Shown: piece by piece, positions 19,205 to 28,425 of the stretch | How the letters are laid out: each line of letters begins with the position of its first letter | Numbering within the stretch: the first letter of the stretch is position 1 | From: Xylanimonas oleitrophica | GTDB taxonomy: Bacteria > Actinomycetota > Actinomycetes > Actinomycetales > Cellulomonadaceae | Direction of reading: 5' to 3' | Assembly (NCBI RefSeq): GCF_003244315.1 | Contig: NZ_QKWH01000001.1 | Coordinates: 620,001-684,000, forward strand | DNA length: 64,000 nucleotides | Notes under the pieces: generated by a model | Database searches by the model: none | What the model was told of the DNA's origin: nothing | The model's input: only the letters and a program-made list of their open reading frames with translations | Program-made: the position numbers and the translations under genes

Positions 19205-20079
19205 TGGCGGCCGCACCTCTCGAACCCGCGGGGACGGCGCCCCAGGCGTCCCGTGCCGGTCGCAACCTCCCGGCGGCCATTGCCGTCGGCGTCGTGCTGC
19301 TCGGTGTCTTCGGCGCCTCGCTGTGGTTCCGCCCGGAGCCGTTCGTCGCCCTGGCGATCATCACCATGGGCGCCGGCCTGTGGGAGCTGAAGCAGGCGTT
19401 CGCGCGCCGGCACCTCAACCTGCCGTTCCTGCCGCTCGCGGTGGGCGGGGCGGGGATGGCGGTCTCGGCGTACGCGGGCGGCCCCGAGGCGCTGCTGGTC
19501 GCGTACGTGCTCACCCTCGCCGCGGTCGTCCTGTGGCGGGTGCTGGACGGTCCGGGGCCGCAGGCGCTGCGGGACGCGGCGGCGAGCGTGTTCGCCGCGA
19601 CGTACGTGCCGTTCCTGGGCGGGTTCGTGGTGCTGCTGCTGGGGCAGGCAGACGGCGCGTGGCGGGTGGCGCTGTTCATCCTGCTGGCGGTGGCCAACGA
19701 CACGGGCGGCTACATCGCCGGCGTGCTGTTCGGCCGCCACCCGCTCGCGCCGACGGTCAGCCCCAAGAAGAGCTGGGAGGGGCTGGCGGGCTCGCTGGTC
19801 CTCGCGGTGGTGGTGGGCCTGGGCGGCACGGTCCTCGTGCTCGACCTGCCCTTGAGCACCCACTGGTGGCTGGGGGTCGTGCTCGGCGTCATGACCGCTG
19901 TCACAGCCACGGTGGGCGATCTCGCGGAGTCTCTGCTCAAGCGCGACCTAGAATTGAAGGACATGGGTTCGCTGCTCCCTGGCCACGGGGGCGTGCTGGA
20001 CCGCGTCGACTCGCTCCTCGTCACCGCCCCGTTCGTCTACCTCGTGCTGTCGGTGGCTGCCTCGGGAACCACTGCTTAA
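19204..20079 (+). CDS. cdsA: Phosphatidate cytidylyltransferase CdsA
   Basis: A 291-residue membrane enzyme that makes CDP-diacylglycerol from phosphatidic acid and CTP, the precursor used by PgsA (62580-63197). Eight or so hydrophobic segments are visible. The family signature near the C-terminus, with SLLKRDLELKDMGSLLPGHG followed by GVLDRVDS, is intact, as are NDTGGYIAG and SPKKSWEG. It overlaps frr by one base. Its position after frr and before rlmN is conserved in actinobacteria. Confidence 0.96.
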   Translation: MAAAPLEPAGTAPQASRAGRNLPAAIAVGVVLLGVFGASLWFRPEPFVALAIITMGAGLWELKQAFARRHLNLPFLPLAVGGAGMAVSAYAGGPEALLVAYVLTLAAVVLWRVLDGPGPQALRDAAASVFAATYVPFLGGFVVLLLGQADGAWRVALFILLAVANDTGGYIAGVLFGRHPLAPTVSPKKSWEGLAGSLVLAVVVGLGGTVLVLDLPLSTHWWLGVVLGVMTAVTATVGDLAESLLKRDLELKDMGSLLPGHGGVLDRVDSLLVTAPFVYLVLSVAASGTTA

Positions 20080-20091
20080 GGAAGTACGCAC

Positions 20092-21285
20092 ATGGCCGGC
20101 ACCCCTCTCGGCACGCCGAAGCTCCGCCCTTCGGCCGAGACCACGACCTCCGTCCGCCCCTCGGACGAGACGAGGCCCGTCCCGCTGCAGATGGCGCCGC
20201 GGCGGCGCGGCAAGCCGCCGCGCCACTTCGCCGACCTCACGCCGGCCGAGCGTGCCGCGTCCGTGGAGGCGATGGGGGAGAAGCCCTTCCGGGCCAAGCA
20301 GCTCGCGACGCACTACTTCACGCACTTCACGTCCGACCCGGAGCAGATGACGGACCTGCCCAAGGCGACGCGCGAGGAGCTGGCCAAGACGCTGTTCCCC
20401 CCGCTGCTGCGCGCGACGCGCACGCTCGAGGCGGACGGCGGCACCACGGTCAAGACGCTGTGGCACCTGTTCGACGACGCCAAGGTCGAGTCGGTGCTGA
20501 TGCGCTACCCGAACCGGACCACGCTGTGCGTCTCGAGCCAGGCCGGCTGCGGGATGGCGTGCCCGTTCTGCGCCACCGGCCAGCTGGGCCTGACCCGGAA
20601 CCTGTCGACCGCGGAGATCGTCGAGCAGGTGCGCGCGGCGATGCGCTCGCTCGCGGAGGGTGAGATCCCGGGCGGCCCCACGCGCCTGAACAATCTCGTC
20701 TTCATGGGGATGGGCGAGCCGCTGGCCAACTACAAGGCGGTCATCGAGACGGTGCGCACGCTGGTGGCCCCGCAGCCGGAGGGCCTCGGCATGAGCGCCC
20801 GCAACATCACCGTCTCGACCGTGGGCCTGGTCCCGGCGATCAACAAGCTGACGGCGGAGGGCATCCCGGTGACGCTGGCGCTGAGCCTGCACGCGCCGGA
20901 CGACGACCTGCGCAGCGAGCTGGTGCCGATCAACACCCGCTGGAGCGTGGACGAGGCGCTCGACGCGGCACGGGCCTACTTCGACAAGACGGGCCGGCGC
21001 GTGTCCATCGAGTACGCACTGATCAAGGACATGAACGACCACGCCTGGCGGGCGGACCTCCTGGGGGAGAAGCTCAACGCTCGCGGCAAGGGCTGGGTGC
21101 ACGTCAACCCGATCCCGCTGAACCCGACGCCGGGCTCGATCTGGACCGCGAGCGAGCGTTCCGTGGAGGCGGAGTTCGTGGCACGATTGCGCGGGCACGG
21201 CATCCCGACGACGATCCGTGACACCCGCGGCTCCGACATCGACGGTGCCTGCGGGCAGCTGGCCGCCGAGGAGGAGGACGAGTGA
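20092..21285 (+). CDS. rlmN: 23S rRNA/tRNA adenine-C2 methyltransferase RlmN (radical SAM)
   Basis: A 397-residue radical SAM enzyme that methylates A2503 of 23S rRNA and A37 of some tRNAs. The iron-sulfur cysteines are in [15 protein letters not shown] (near residues 153-160). The catalytic methyl-carrying cysteine is in DIDGACGQL near residue 387. Other conserved segments are [21 protein letters not shown] and PLNPTPGS. The N-terminal 40 residues are an extra charged and Pro-rich segment. It starts 12 bases after cdsA and its stop overlaps the next gene (GTGA). Confidence 0.96.
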   Translation: MAGTPLGTPKLRPSAETTTSVRPSDETRPVPLQMAPRRRGKPPRHFADLTPAERAASVEAMGEKPFRAKQLATHYFTHFTSDPEQMTDLPKATREELAKTLFPPLLRATRTLEADGGTTVKTLWHLFDDAKVESVLMRYPNRTTLCVSSQAGCGMACPFCATGQLGLTRNLSTAEIVEQVRAAMRSLAEGEIPGGPTRLNNLVFMGMGEPLANYKAVIETVRTLVAPQPEGLGMSARNITVSTVGLVPAINKLTAEGIPVTLALSLHAPDDDLRSELVPINTRWSVDEALDAARAYFDKTGRRVSIEYALIKDMNDHAWRADLLGEKLNARGKGWVHVNPIPLNPTPGSIWTASERSVEAEFVARLRGHGIPTTIRDTRGSDIDGACGQLAAEEEDE

Positions 21286-21836
21286 GCGACGCTCTGTTCG
21301 GTACCGTGTCGGTGCTGCGCACCGGGTACGACAAGGACGAGGTCGACGAGTTCTTCGACCACGCCCGGCAGGCGTACGAGGGCCGCACGGACGAGGAGCT
21401 CACGGGGGCGGACATCCAGACCGCCACGTTCGACCTGGTGCGGGGCGGCTACGACACCCACGAGGTGGACGCCGCGCTGGACCGGCTGGAGGCCGCGTTC
21501 ATCGCGCGCCGGCGTGCGGAGTTCGTCAGCGCGCACGGTCACGACGCCTGGATGGGTGCGCTGGCGGAGCGCGCGCGGACCCTCTACGGCCGTCTGGGGC
21601 GGCCCGACGGTGAGAAGTTCGCGCCTGCCGGTCGCGGCGAGCAGGCGTACGACAAGGACGACGTGGACGCCCTGTGCGACCGGCTGGTCGGGTACTTCGA
21701 CCGGCAGGAGCCGCTGACGGCGGCCGAGGTGCGGTCGGCGACGTTCGGTCGTGCTCGGGGTGCGGAGGGTTACGCCGAGGGGCCCGTGGACGCGTTCTTC
21801 GCGAGGGCTGTCGAGGTGCTGCTCGGGGTCGAGTGA
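21282..21836 (+). CDS. DivIVA-domain repeat protein
   Basis: A 184-residue protein made of four short repeats of the DivIVA-domain type: [53 protein letters not shown] and a weaker [17 protein letters not shown]. Such repeats occur in a family of small actinobacterial proteins encoded after rlmN. A role at the cell pole or in wall growth is guessed only from the domain name; the long coiled coil of true DivIVA (Wag31) is absent. It starts with a GTG overlapping the rlmN stop and is followed by a strong terminator. Confidence 0.85.
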   Translation: MSDALFGTVSVLRTGYDKDEVDEFFDHARQAYEGRTDEELTGADIQTATFDLVRGGYDTHEVDAALDRLEAAFIARRRAEFVSAHGHDAWMGALAERARTLYGRLGRPDGEKFAPAGRGEQAYDKDDVDALCDRLVGYFDRQEPLTAAEVRSATFGRARGAEGYAEGPVDAFFARAVEVLLGVE

Positions 21837-21881
21837 CCTTCGCCGGCTGATCCGTCCCGGCCTGTGACGGCGCCAGCGCGC

Positions 21882-21917
21882 CGACGGCGGCGTTCCCGTG
21901 GGGGAGCGCCGCCGTCG
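21882..21917 (+). terminator. Terminator between the DivIVA-domain gene and the convergent secreted-protein gene
   Basis: A 16-base stem with one G-U pair (21882-21897 with 21902-21917) and a 4-base loop. It can serve both converging transcripts. Confidence 0.7.
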
Positions 21918-21968
21918 TGCTGTGCACGGCGGGTCGGCCCCGCGCAGCGGGCGGGGTGTGCGCCGTGG

Positions 21969-22790
21969 TCAGCAGGGCGGGGCGACGGCGGCGCCGGTCC
22001 CGGTGCGCAGGTAGGCGTCGGAGACCCAGTTCTTCTCGCCGATGCGGTACCACAGGTCGGTGGTGCCGCGGCTTCCTGTGACGAGGGTGCCGCGGGCGTG
22101 GCACAGCAGGGGTACCTGGGCGGTGTGCGCGGCGAGGCCGGTGGGGCGGTAGCCGGTGCCGGGCCCGGTGCGGACGTTGAGCGGCTGGTCGGGTGAGACG
22201 ACGGTGCCGGTGCGCGCGCCTCCCTGCCAGAGGAAGGTGACGTCCACCCAGGCGTTGTCCTGGAGGCCGAGCCCGTCCCAGAACGTGCCGTCGGCGAGGT
22301 CGATGCCGGCAGGGTTCGCGACCTGGCGGCCGTACTGGTCCTTGCCTCCGGAGTGGCCCTGCCGGAACGCGGCGGAGGCCTGCGGGGTGCCCACGGGCAG
22401 GTCCTGGGCCCAGTGGCGGGTGGTGCTCCAGTAGTCGTCGCGGGTGTTCCAGGGGCCGACGTCCCAGACGGGGGCGTAGGCGCAGCGGTGGGCGCCGGCG
22501 GTGCAGACGCGGACGGAGTAGGTGCCGGTGCCGTGGGCGGAGAGCACGCGGGTCGAGGGCAGCGCCACGAAGTGGTCGCGCTCGGTGATGGTGTGTCCGT
22601 TGGCGGTGGTCTTGCCGACGAGTCCTTCGCGGGTGGCGTAGACGCGGTGCGTCTGCCCGTCGTCGTCCGCGGCGGCGGGGGCGGCGAGGGCGATGGTCGT
22701 GGTGGTCAGCATGGTGGCGAGGCCGGCGACGATGCCCAGCCCTCGGCGCCGCCGGGACGCCGCTGGGGCGGTGTTCTCTGGAGTGCGCAT
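21969..22790 (-). CDS. Secreted protein with a C-terminal bacterial SH3 domain
   Basis: A 273-residue exported protein. The N-terminus has an Arg cluster (RRRRG), a hydrophobic stretch and an APAAA cleavage region, a Sec-type signal peptide. The middle (about residues 45-180) includes SVRVCTAGAHRCAYAPVWDV and GPWNTRDDYW, seen in uncharacterised actinobacterial secreted proteins. The last 70 residues form an SH3-like domain (DQPLNVRTGPGTGYR), often binding cell-wall peptides. Four cysteines, including the final residue, suggest disulfides. No catalytic motif was recognised. The gene faces the DivIVA-domain gene and is divergent from dxr. Confidence 0.82.
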   Translation of the reverse strand: MRTPENTAPAASRRRRGLGIVAGLATMLTTTTIALAAPAAADDDGQTHRVYATREGLVGKTTANGHTITERDHFVALPSTRVLSAHGTGTYSVRVCTAGAHRCAYAPVWDVGPWNTRDDYWSTTRHWAQDLPVGTPQASAAFRQGHSGGKDQYGRQVANPAGIDLADGTFWDGLGLQDNAWVDVTFLWQGGARTGTVVSPDQPLNVRTGPGTGYRPTGLAAHTAQVPLLCHARGTLVTGSRGTTDLWYRIGEKNWVSDAYLRTGTGAAVAPPC

Positions 22791-22804
22791 GCGGCGAAAG
22801 TAAT

Positions 22805-22812
22805 TGACGTCA
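22805..22812. promoter_or_regulatory. TGACGTCA palindrome between the SH3-protein gene and dxr
   Basis: A perfect 8-base palindrome 15 bases upstream of the secreted-protein start, in an unusually AT-rich patch for this window. It may be an operator for the divergent genes; no regulator can be named. Confidence 0.3.
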
Positions 22813-22917
22813 CATAGGTGCGCGACCGGACAAGTTATCGGCGCGCTCGGAAGTCAAGCAGCGACGCGGGTGAAAACGGGTGCTCCCGACGCCGCCCCCA
22901 CCTGGGAGGATGGCCGC

Positions 22918-24120
22918 ATGCCCGATGCGTCTCTCGCTCCCCGTACCGTCACGCTCCTCGGCTCGACCGGCTCGATCGGCACCCAGGCCATCGACGTCGT
23001 CGCCCAGCACCCGGAGCGTTTCCGGGTCGAGGCGCTCAGCGCCGGCGGGGGTGACGTCGTCCTCCTGGCCGCCCAGGCGGCACGGCTCGGTGCCCGGGCC
23101 GTCGCCGTCGCGGACCGCGGGCGCGAGACAGCGCTGCGCGAGGCGCTCGACGCGGCGGGCGCGGCGGGCACCGAGGTCCTGGCGGGGCCCGACGCCGCCA
23201 CGGAGCTGGCGGGGCGGGGCAGCGACGTCGTCCTCAACGGCATCACCGGCAGCGTGGGTCTGCGACCGACCCTCGCCGCTCTCGGCGCGGGGTCCACCCT
23301 GGCCCTCGCCAACAAGGAGTCGCTCGTGGTCGGCGGCTCGCTGGTCAGGGCGGCCGTCCGCCGACCGGACCAGATCGTGCCCGTCGACTCCGAGCACTCG
23401 GCCATCGCACAGGCGCTGCGGTCCGGCGCCCACGGACCCGGCGGGCGCAGCGAGGTGCGGCGACTGGTGCTCACCGCGAGCGGGGGGCCGTTCCGGGGGC
23501 GCTCGCGCGACGACATCAAGACCGTGACGCCCGACCAGGCCCTGGCCCACCCGACATGGAGCATGGGGCCGGTGGTCACGGTCAACAGCGCCAGCCTGAT
23601 GAACAAGGGCCTGGAGCTCATCGAGGCCCACCTGCTGTTCGACGTGGCCGTCGAGGACATCACCGTGGTGGTCCACCCGCAGTCGGTCGTCCACTCGATG
23701 GTCGAGTTCGTGGACGGCTCGACCATCGCCCAGGCCTCGCCCCCGGACATGCGCCTGCCCATCGCGCTCGGGCTCTCCTGGCCCGAGCGCCTCGACCCGG
23801 TGGCGACGCCGTGCGACTGGACGCAGGCCACCGCGTGGACGTTCGAGCCGTTGGACGAGGAGACGTTCCCGGCCGTGCGCCTGGCCCGCGAGGCCGCCGC
23901 GGCGTCGGCGACGCACCCGGCGGTCTACAACGCCGCCAACGAGCAGGGCGTGGCGGCGTTCCTGGCGGGCCGCATCGGATTCCTCGACATCGTCGAGACG
24001 GTCGAGCGCGTGCTGGGGGAGCACGACGGCGTGGCTGCGGCTGACGTCACCCTGGAGCACGTCGAGGGCACCGAGGCGTGGGCCCGGGCACGGGCGGACG
24101 AGCTGCTCGCGCGGTCCTGA
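22918..24120 (+). CDS. dxr: 1-deoxy-D-xylulose 5-phosphate reductoisomerase
   Basis: A 400-residue NADPH- and metal-dependent enzyme, the first committed step of the MEP isoprenoid pathway (DXP to MEP). The N-terminal NADPH loop is LLGSTGSIGTQAID. Catalytic segments are LANKESLVVGG and PVDSEHSAIAQ, with the flexible loop around ASGGPFRG and PTWSMG, and the C-terminal four-helix domain ends the protein. I chose the ATG at 22918, which matches the family N-terminus; the frame extends to 22804 without conservation. ispG, a later step of the same pathway, lies 4 kb downstream on the same strand. Confidence 0.97.
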   Translation: MPDASLAPRTVTLLGSTGSIGTQAIDVVAQHPERFRVEALSAGGGDVVLLAAQAARLGARAVAVADRGRETALREALDAAGAAGTEVLAGPDAATELAGRGSDVVLNGITGSVGLRPTLAALGAGSTLALANKESLVVGGSLVRAAVRRPDQIVPVDSEHSAIAQALRSGAHGPGGRSEVRRLVLTASGGPFRGRSRDDIKTVTPDQALAHPTWSMGPVVTVNSASLMNKGLELIEAHLLFDVAVEDITVVVHPQSVVHSMVEFVDGSTIAQASPPDMRLPIALGLSWPERLDPVATPCDWTQATAWTFEPLDEETFPAVRLAREAAAASATHPAVYNAANEQGVAAFLAGRIGFLDIVETVERVLGEHDGVAAADVTLEHVEGTEAWARARADELLARS

Positions 24121-24148
24121 GCCGCGCGGGCGGCTCCGGCCCCGTCCG

Positions 24149-24175
24149 GTCGGTCGCGGGGGCGGCGCGACCGGT
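24149..24175. terminator. Hairpin between convergent dxr and thiD
   Basis: An 8-base perfect stem (24151-24158 with 24166-24173), extendable by two G-U pairs, with a 7-base loop. It lies in the 109-base gap between two converging genes. Confidence 0.45.
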
Positions 24176-24229
24176 GAACCGTCCCCGCAGCGGGCCCATC
24201 TGCTCGCCGCGCTCGTTGACGGCGCCTGC

Positions 24230-25264
24230 TCACGGCGCTGGTTCAGGGCGCGCGGCAGGCCGTTGCGCGAAACCGTGGTCGACCGGTCCGTGACCCGTCC
24301 ACGGGGCTCGCCCCGAGTCGAGGCCCGTACCGCCGACGACGAGCCGGTCTCCCGCGACCAGCGCCTGCGTCAGGTAGTCCTTGGCGGCACGCACGGTGGC
24401 GGGCCACCCGTCGTGGAGCGGCCGCAGCACGGCGCAGGCCGAGCTGAGCGTGCAGCCCGTGCCGTGGGTGTTGCGGGTGCTGACGCGGGGCGAGGAGAGC
24501 GTGACGACGGCGGGCTCGCCGTCGCCGGGGCCCGCCAGGTGGTCGACGGCTGCCTCGCCGTCCTGCGCCCTGCCTGGATGTCCCTCCGCGCCAGGGCGTC
24601 CCCCCGTGACGAGGTGCCCGCCCTTGACCAGCGCCCAGCGCGGCCCGCCCGAGACGGTGCTGGTGCTCGTGCCGGCGCCGAGGCGCAGCAGGGCGCGCGC
24701 CTGGTCGGCGGCCTCGGAGGCGTCGTGGGCCGCGTCGGCGCCCAGGAGCGCGGCGGCCTCCGGGAGGTTCGGCGTCACGAGGTCCGCCAGGGGCAGCAGC
24801 CGTTCCCGCACCACGTCCTCGGCGGCCGGTTCCAGGAGCCGGTCGCCCGACGTCGCCACCATGACGGGATCGAGCACGACGGCGGGGCCCGGTCGCCGGT
24901 CCCGGCGGTTGGCCGCGCGCAGCGCCTCCAGGACGTCCGCGACCGCGGCGGCGACGGCGGCGTCCGAGAGCATGCCGATCTTCACCGCGTCGACGGCGAC
25001 GTCGGCCAGGAGCGTCTCGAGCTGGGCCGTCACCATGTCTGCGGGCACGGGCATGACGCGCGTGACGCCCACGGTGGACTGGGCCGTGAGGCCCGTGAGG
25101 ACCGCGCAGCCGTACCCGCCCAGCGCGGCGAAGGTCTTCAGGTCGGCCTGGATCCCGGCGCCTCCCGAGGGGTCCGAGCCGGCGACGGTCACGGCGACCA
25201 CGGGGTGCCCGTCGGGGCGTACCCGGGCCGCTGCGCCTCCCGGTGTGCTGGCCCCGGCGCTCAC
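24230..25264 (-). CDS. thiD: Hydroxymethylpyrimidine/phosphomethylpyrimidine kinase
   Basis: A 344-residue ribokinase-fold enzyme that phosphorylates HMP to HMP-P and HMP-PP for thiamine. N-terminal [20 protein letters not shown] and the C-terminal [12 protein letters not shown] anion-hole motif with the catalytic Asp replaced in this reading by the usual GTGC cysteine pattern mark the ThiD family. It is longer than E. coli ThiD (266) because of an insert near residues 220-265 (Gly/Ser/Thr-rich) and a C-terminal tail of about 35. The GTG start overlaps the thiE stop by 4 bases. Last gene of the thiM-thiE-thiD operon. Confidence 0.93.
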   Translation of the reverse strand: MSAGASTPGGAAARVRPDGHPVVAVTVAGSDPSGGAGIQADLKTFAALGGYGCAVLTGLTAQSTVGVTRVMPVPADMVTAQLETLLADVAVDAVKIGMLSDAAVAAAVADVLEALRAANRRDRRPGPAVVLDPVMVATSGDRLLEPAAEDVVRERLLPLADLVTPNLPEAAALLGADAAHDASEAADQARALLRLGAGTSTSTVSGGPRWALVKGGHLVTGGRPGAEGHPGRAQDGEAAVDHLAGPGDGEPAVVTLSSPRVSTRNTHGTGCTLSSACAVLRPLHDGWPATVRAAKDYLTQALVAGDRLVVGGTGLDSGRAPWTGHGPVDHGFAQRPAARPEPAP

Positions 25265-25950
25265 CGGGCGCTCCCCGCGCGGGTGGCGGAGCGTGCCTCG
25301 GCCCAGGCCCGCACCAGGGAGCGCGTGGCCGCCTCCGGGTCCGGGGTGCCGCACACGGCCGAGACGACGGCGGAGCCCGCGGCACCGGCCGCGTGCAGCG
25401 CCGGCACGTCCTGCGTCCGCAGGCCCCCGATGGCCACGCACGGGAGCCGGCCGGCGGAGGCGGCGTGGACCACGCGCGCCAGGCCGTCCGCGCCGACCGC
25501 GGGCCGGGCGTCCGCCTTGGACGTGGTGGGGTTGACGGGGCCGACGCCGAGCAGGTCGACGGTGCCCGGCGGCAGCGCGACCGCGGCCCGGGCCTCGTCC
25601 GGCGTGCTGACGCTCAGCCCCAGGTGGCGGCCCGGCCCCAGCAGGCGGCGTGCTGCCACCGGGTCGAGGTCGCTCTGCCCCACGTGCGCGCCGTCGGCGC
25701 CCAGGGCGAGGGCCACGTCCACGCGGTCGTCCACCACCAGGGGGACCCCGACGGGCCGCAGCAGCGCCAGCAGCGCCTCGCCGAGGGCGACGAGCTCCCG
25801 CGTGCTGGCACCCGGGTCGCGCAGCTGCACGGCCGTGACCCCACCGGAGACGGCGCCGCGCACCGTCTCGACGACCCCGGCCGGGCCGCCGCACAGGCGG
25901 GTGTCGGTGACGAGGTAGACGGTCGGGTCGAGTCGGGCGGGGGCGCTCAC
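25261..25950 (-). CDS. thiE: Thiamine-phosphate synthase
   Basis: A 229-residue TIM-barrel enzyme joining HMP-PP and hydroxyethylthiazole phosphate to form thiamine phosphate. Motifs: YLVTDTRL near the N-terminus, [14 protein letters not shown] (substrate phosphate and Mg binding), [33 protein letters not shown] and VAIGGL. GTG start overlapping the thiM stop by 4 bases. With ThiM upstream and ThiD downstream this is a complete salvage set that makes thiamine phosphate from imported HMP and thiazole alcohol. Confidence 0.95.
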   Translation of the reverse strand: MSAPARLDPTVYLVTDTRLCGGPAGVVETVRGAVSGGVTAVQLRDPGASTRELVALGEALLALLRPVGVPLVVDDRVDVALALGADGAHVGQSDLDPVAARRLLGPGRHLGLSVSTPDEARAAVALPPGTVDLLGVGPVNPTTSKADARPAVGADGLARVVHAASAGRLPCVAIGGLRTQDVPALHAAGAAGSAVVSAVCGTPDPEAATRSLVRAWAEARSATRAGSAR

Positions 25951-26837
25951 GCGGCCGCTCCCGACCGCTCGGCCACCAGACCGGCCAGGTCCGCGACGGC
26001 CTCGGGGGCGACGTCGGCGAGGCGGTCCACCAGGGCGACGGCGAAGCTCCCGGGCCCCGGGTGGGCGGCAGCCGCCAGGTCGCCCGCGACGCACATCCAC
26101 GCGGTGGCCGCGGTCGCCGCCAGGAGACGGTCGTCGGTCACCGCCGCGCACGCCGCGACGAGCGCGCCGAGCGAGCACCCGACGCCGGTCACCCGCGTCA
26201 GCAGGGGGTGGCCCGCGTGCACGCGCACCACCCTGACCCCGTCGGTCAGGAGGTCGACGGTGCCGCTCACGGCCACGACCGCTCCTGAGCCGCGGGCCAG
26301 GTGCAGCGCCGTCTCGCGCACGTCGTCGGGCGTGTCGAGCGAGTCGACCCCCCGCCCGCCGCGCCCGCCGGCGAGGGCCTGGACCTCCGACGCGTTGCCG
26401 CGCACCACGGCCGGCCCCCGCTCGAACAGCTCGGCCGCGAGGGCCGTGCGCAGGGGGAGCGCTCCGATGGCCACCGGGTCCAGCACCCACGGCACGCCCG
26501 AGGCGGTCGCCGCCTCGACCGCCACACGCATCCCGTCGGGCTGGTCGCCCTCGACCGTGCCCAGGTTGACCAGCAGGGCGCTCGCGGCCCCGGCCATGAC
26601 GCCGGACTCGGCGGGGGTGGCGACCATGGCGGGGGCGGCCCCGGCGGCCAGGACCACGTTGGCGGTGAAGTTCGTGACCACCACGTTGGTGATGCAGTGC
26701 ACCAGGGGCGCGCTCTGGCGCACGGAGCGCACCACGTCGGCCACCTGGGGGGCGAGACCGGGCCACGACTGCGGGTCGGGACCGGGGTCAGAGGAGGAGG
26801 TGACGGCCCCGTCGGGGCCGGGCACAGCGGTGCTCAT
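25947..26837 (-). CDS. thiM: Hydroxyethylthiazole kinase
   Basis: A 296-residue kinase that phosphorylates the thiazole alcohol in thiamine salvage. Motifs: PLVHCITNVVVTNFTANVVL at the N-terminus, LDPVAIGALPLRT, VVRGNASEVQAL, VSGTVDLLTDG and the C-terminal TRVTGVGCSLGALVAA anion-hole region. The ATG at 26837 lies 6 bases after AAGGGA, which is the 3' strand of the TPP riboswitch; a longer frame (to 26897) would run into the riboswitch and is rejected. First gene of the thi operon. Confidence 0.95.
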   Translation of the reverse strand: MSTAVPGPDGAVTSSSDPGPDPQSWPGLAPQVADVVRSVRQSAPLVHCITNVVVTNFTANVVLAAGAAPAMVATPAESGVMAGAASALLVNLGTVEGDQPDGMRVAVEAATASGVPWVLDPVAIGALPLRTALAAELFERGPAVVRGNASEVQALAGGRGGRGVDSLDTPDDVRETALHLARGSGAVVAVSGTVDLLTDGVRVVRVHAGHPLLTRVTGVGCSLGALVAACAAVTDDRLLAATAATAWMCVAGDLAAAAHPGPGSFAVALVDRLADVAPEAVADLAGLVAERSGAAA

Positions 26838-26843
26838 GGGCGT

Positions 26844-26931
26844 TCCCTTCGCTCGCACTACCGAGAGCAGGTTCCACGGGTGCTTCTCAGCCGGCACCGC
26901 GGTCTCCGCGGCGGCCGGCGCCCCGCGCCGT
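26844..26931 (-). promoter_or_regulatory. TPP riboswitch (THI box) controlling thiM-thiE-thiD
   Basis: On the minus strand the leader carries the conserved THI-box elements in order: a GGGGCGCC 5' arm, CTGAGA (26885-26890), CACCCG, GAACCTG (26868-26874) and GCGAAGGGA at the 3' end (26844-26852). The AAGGGA that ends the aptamer is also the ribosome-binding site of thiM, 6 bases from its ATG. Binding of thiamine pyrophosphate should close this helix and block translation. Family recognition is strong; the mechanism is inferred from the layout. Confidence 0.9.
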
Positions 26932-26938
26932 CGTGCAC

Positions 26939-26944
26939 ACCCTA
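26939..26944 (-). promoter_or_regulatory. -10 box of the thi operon
   Basis: TAGGGT on the minus strand; the transcript would begin near 26932, right at the 5' edge of the riboswitch. No strong -35 box is visible. Confidence 0.55.
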
Positions 26945-27049
26945 GCGCCGCTGGGCGGCGCCCTGGACGGGTGTCCGCCCGGCCTCGGTGCGCACCAGAC
27001 CTTCACACCACGGGCCGCCGGGACCCAGGACCCGCCCAGCGGGCTCGCC

Positions 27050-27055
27050 TACGCT
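27050..27055 (+). promoter_or_regulatory. -10 box for rseP (leaderless)
   Basis: TACGCT, ending 7 bases before the GTG at 27063, so the transcript should start at or next to the start codon. Confidence 0.55.
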
Positions 27056-27062
27056 GGGGCCC

Positions 27063-28373
27063 GTGAGCAGCCTCTGGCCCGTCGTCGTGGGCGTCCTGGT
27101 CGTCCTGGTCGGCATCGTGGTGTCGATCGCCCTCCACGAGCTGGGGCACATGGTGCCCGCCAAGGCGTTCGGGGTCCGCGTGAGCCAGTACATGGTCGGC
27201 TTCGGGCCCACGCTCTGGTCGCGCACCCGCGGCGAGACGGAGTACGGCGTCAAGGCGATCCCGCTCGGCGGGTACGTCCGCATGGTGGGGATGCTGCCGC
27301 CAGCGCCGCCCGGCACGCGCACCGGCCGCGGGTTCTTCGGGCGGGTCGTGGCGGACGCCCGCGAGGCGAGCGTAGAGGAGATCAGGCCGGGCGAGGAGCA
27401 CCGGGCGTTCTACCACCTCTCGACGCCGAAGAAGCTCGTGGTCATGCTCGGCGGCCCCGTCATGAACCTCGTGCTGGCGTTCGTGCTCACCGCCGCGTTC
27501 TTCGCCATCGGCATCACGCAGGCCACGCCCACCGTGGCGTCACTGAGCCGGTGCGTGCCGACGGCGACGGGCGAGCCGTGCTCGCCGGCCGAGGCGCCTG
27601 CGCCCGCGGCGGACGCGGGGCTGGAGCCCGGCGACCGCGTCGTCGCCTACGCCGGCGAGCGGGTCACCACGTGGCAGAGCCTGCTGGACGCGATCGACGA
27701 CGCCGGTGCGGCGCCGGCCCCCGTCGTCGTCGAGCGTGCCGGGCAGCGGGTGGAGCTGACCGTGACCCCGGTGGACGCCACCCGGGCGGTGGTGGACGCC
27801 GACGGTGAGCCGCTGCGGGACGCGGGCGGCCAGGTGCAGACCGTCTCGGGCCCGTTCCTGGGGATCTCGCCCACGGTGGCGCGCCAGTCCCTGCCGCTGA
27901 ACGAGGTGCCCGCCGAGGTGGGACGCATGTTCACCGCCACGGCCGGTGCCGTCGTCACGTTCCCCGCCAAGGTGTGGCAGGCCGCGGAGCAGGCGTTCAC
28001 CGACGCCCCCCGGTCCGCCGACGGCGTCCAGTCCATCGTGGGCGTCGGCCGCACGGCCGTGGACGTCGCCGGGCTCGACGCCAGCGTGCTCGACCGCGTC
28101 ACCGTGATGCTCAGCCTGCTGGCCGCGCTGAACATGGCGCTCTTCGTCTTCAACCTCATCCCGCTCCTGCCGCTCGACGGCGGCCACGTGGTCAACGCCC
28201 TCTACGAGGGGGCCAAGCGGACCGCGGCGCGCGTCCGCGGGGTGCGCCCCCTGCCCGGACCCGCCGACGTCGCCCGGACGATGCCCGTCGCCTACGTGAT
28301 GTTCGTCGTCCTGCTGGGGTCCACGGTGCTGCTCGTGGCGGCCGACGTCGTCGACCCCGTGAAGATCTTCTGA
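27063..28373 (+). CDS. rseP: Site-2 intramembrane protease (M50, RseP-like)
   Basis: A 436-residue membrane metalloprotease that cleaves transmembrane substrates such as anti-sigma factors. The first membrane segment contains the zinc motif HELGH (about residue 27). The second metal ligand is in [13 protein letters not shown] near residue 365. A PDZ domain (about 175-265) lies between, with [15 protein letters not shown]. Four membrane helices are expected. The GTG start fits the upstream -10 box. Neighbours dxr and ispG are the usual actinobacterial companions of this gene, although here a thi operon separates it from dxr. Confidence 0.94.
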   Translation: MSSLWPVVVGVLVVLVGIVVSIALHELGHMVPAKAFGVRVSQYMVGFGPTLWSRTRGETEYGVKAIPLGGYVRMVGMLPPAPPGTRTGRGFFGRVVADAREASVEEIRPGEEHRAFYHLSTPKKLVVMLGGPVMNLVLAFVLTAAFFAIGITQATPTVASLSRCVPTATGEPCSPAEAPAPAADAGLEPGDRVVAYAGERVTTWQSLLDAIDDAGAAPAPVVVERAGQRVELTVTPVDATRAVVDADGEPLRDAGGQVQTVSGPFLGISPTVARQSLPLNEVPAEVGRMFTATAGAVVTFPAKVWQAAEQAFTDAPRSADGVQSIVGVGRTAVDVAGLDASVLDRVTVMLSLLAALNMALFVFNLIPLLPLDGGHVVNALYEGAKRTAARVRGVRPLPGPADVARTMPVAYVMFVVLLGSTVLLVAADVVDPVKIF

Positions 28374-28413
28374 CGACCCGGTGACCCCGTGCAGCGGGGT
28401 ACCCCGGTGGGGG

Positions 28414-28419
28414 GATACT
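28414..28419 (+). promoter_or_regulatory. -10 box for ispG (leaderless)
   Basis: GATACT, 6 bases before the GTG at 28426. Confidence 0.55.
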
Positions 28420-28425
28420 GGGCGG

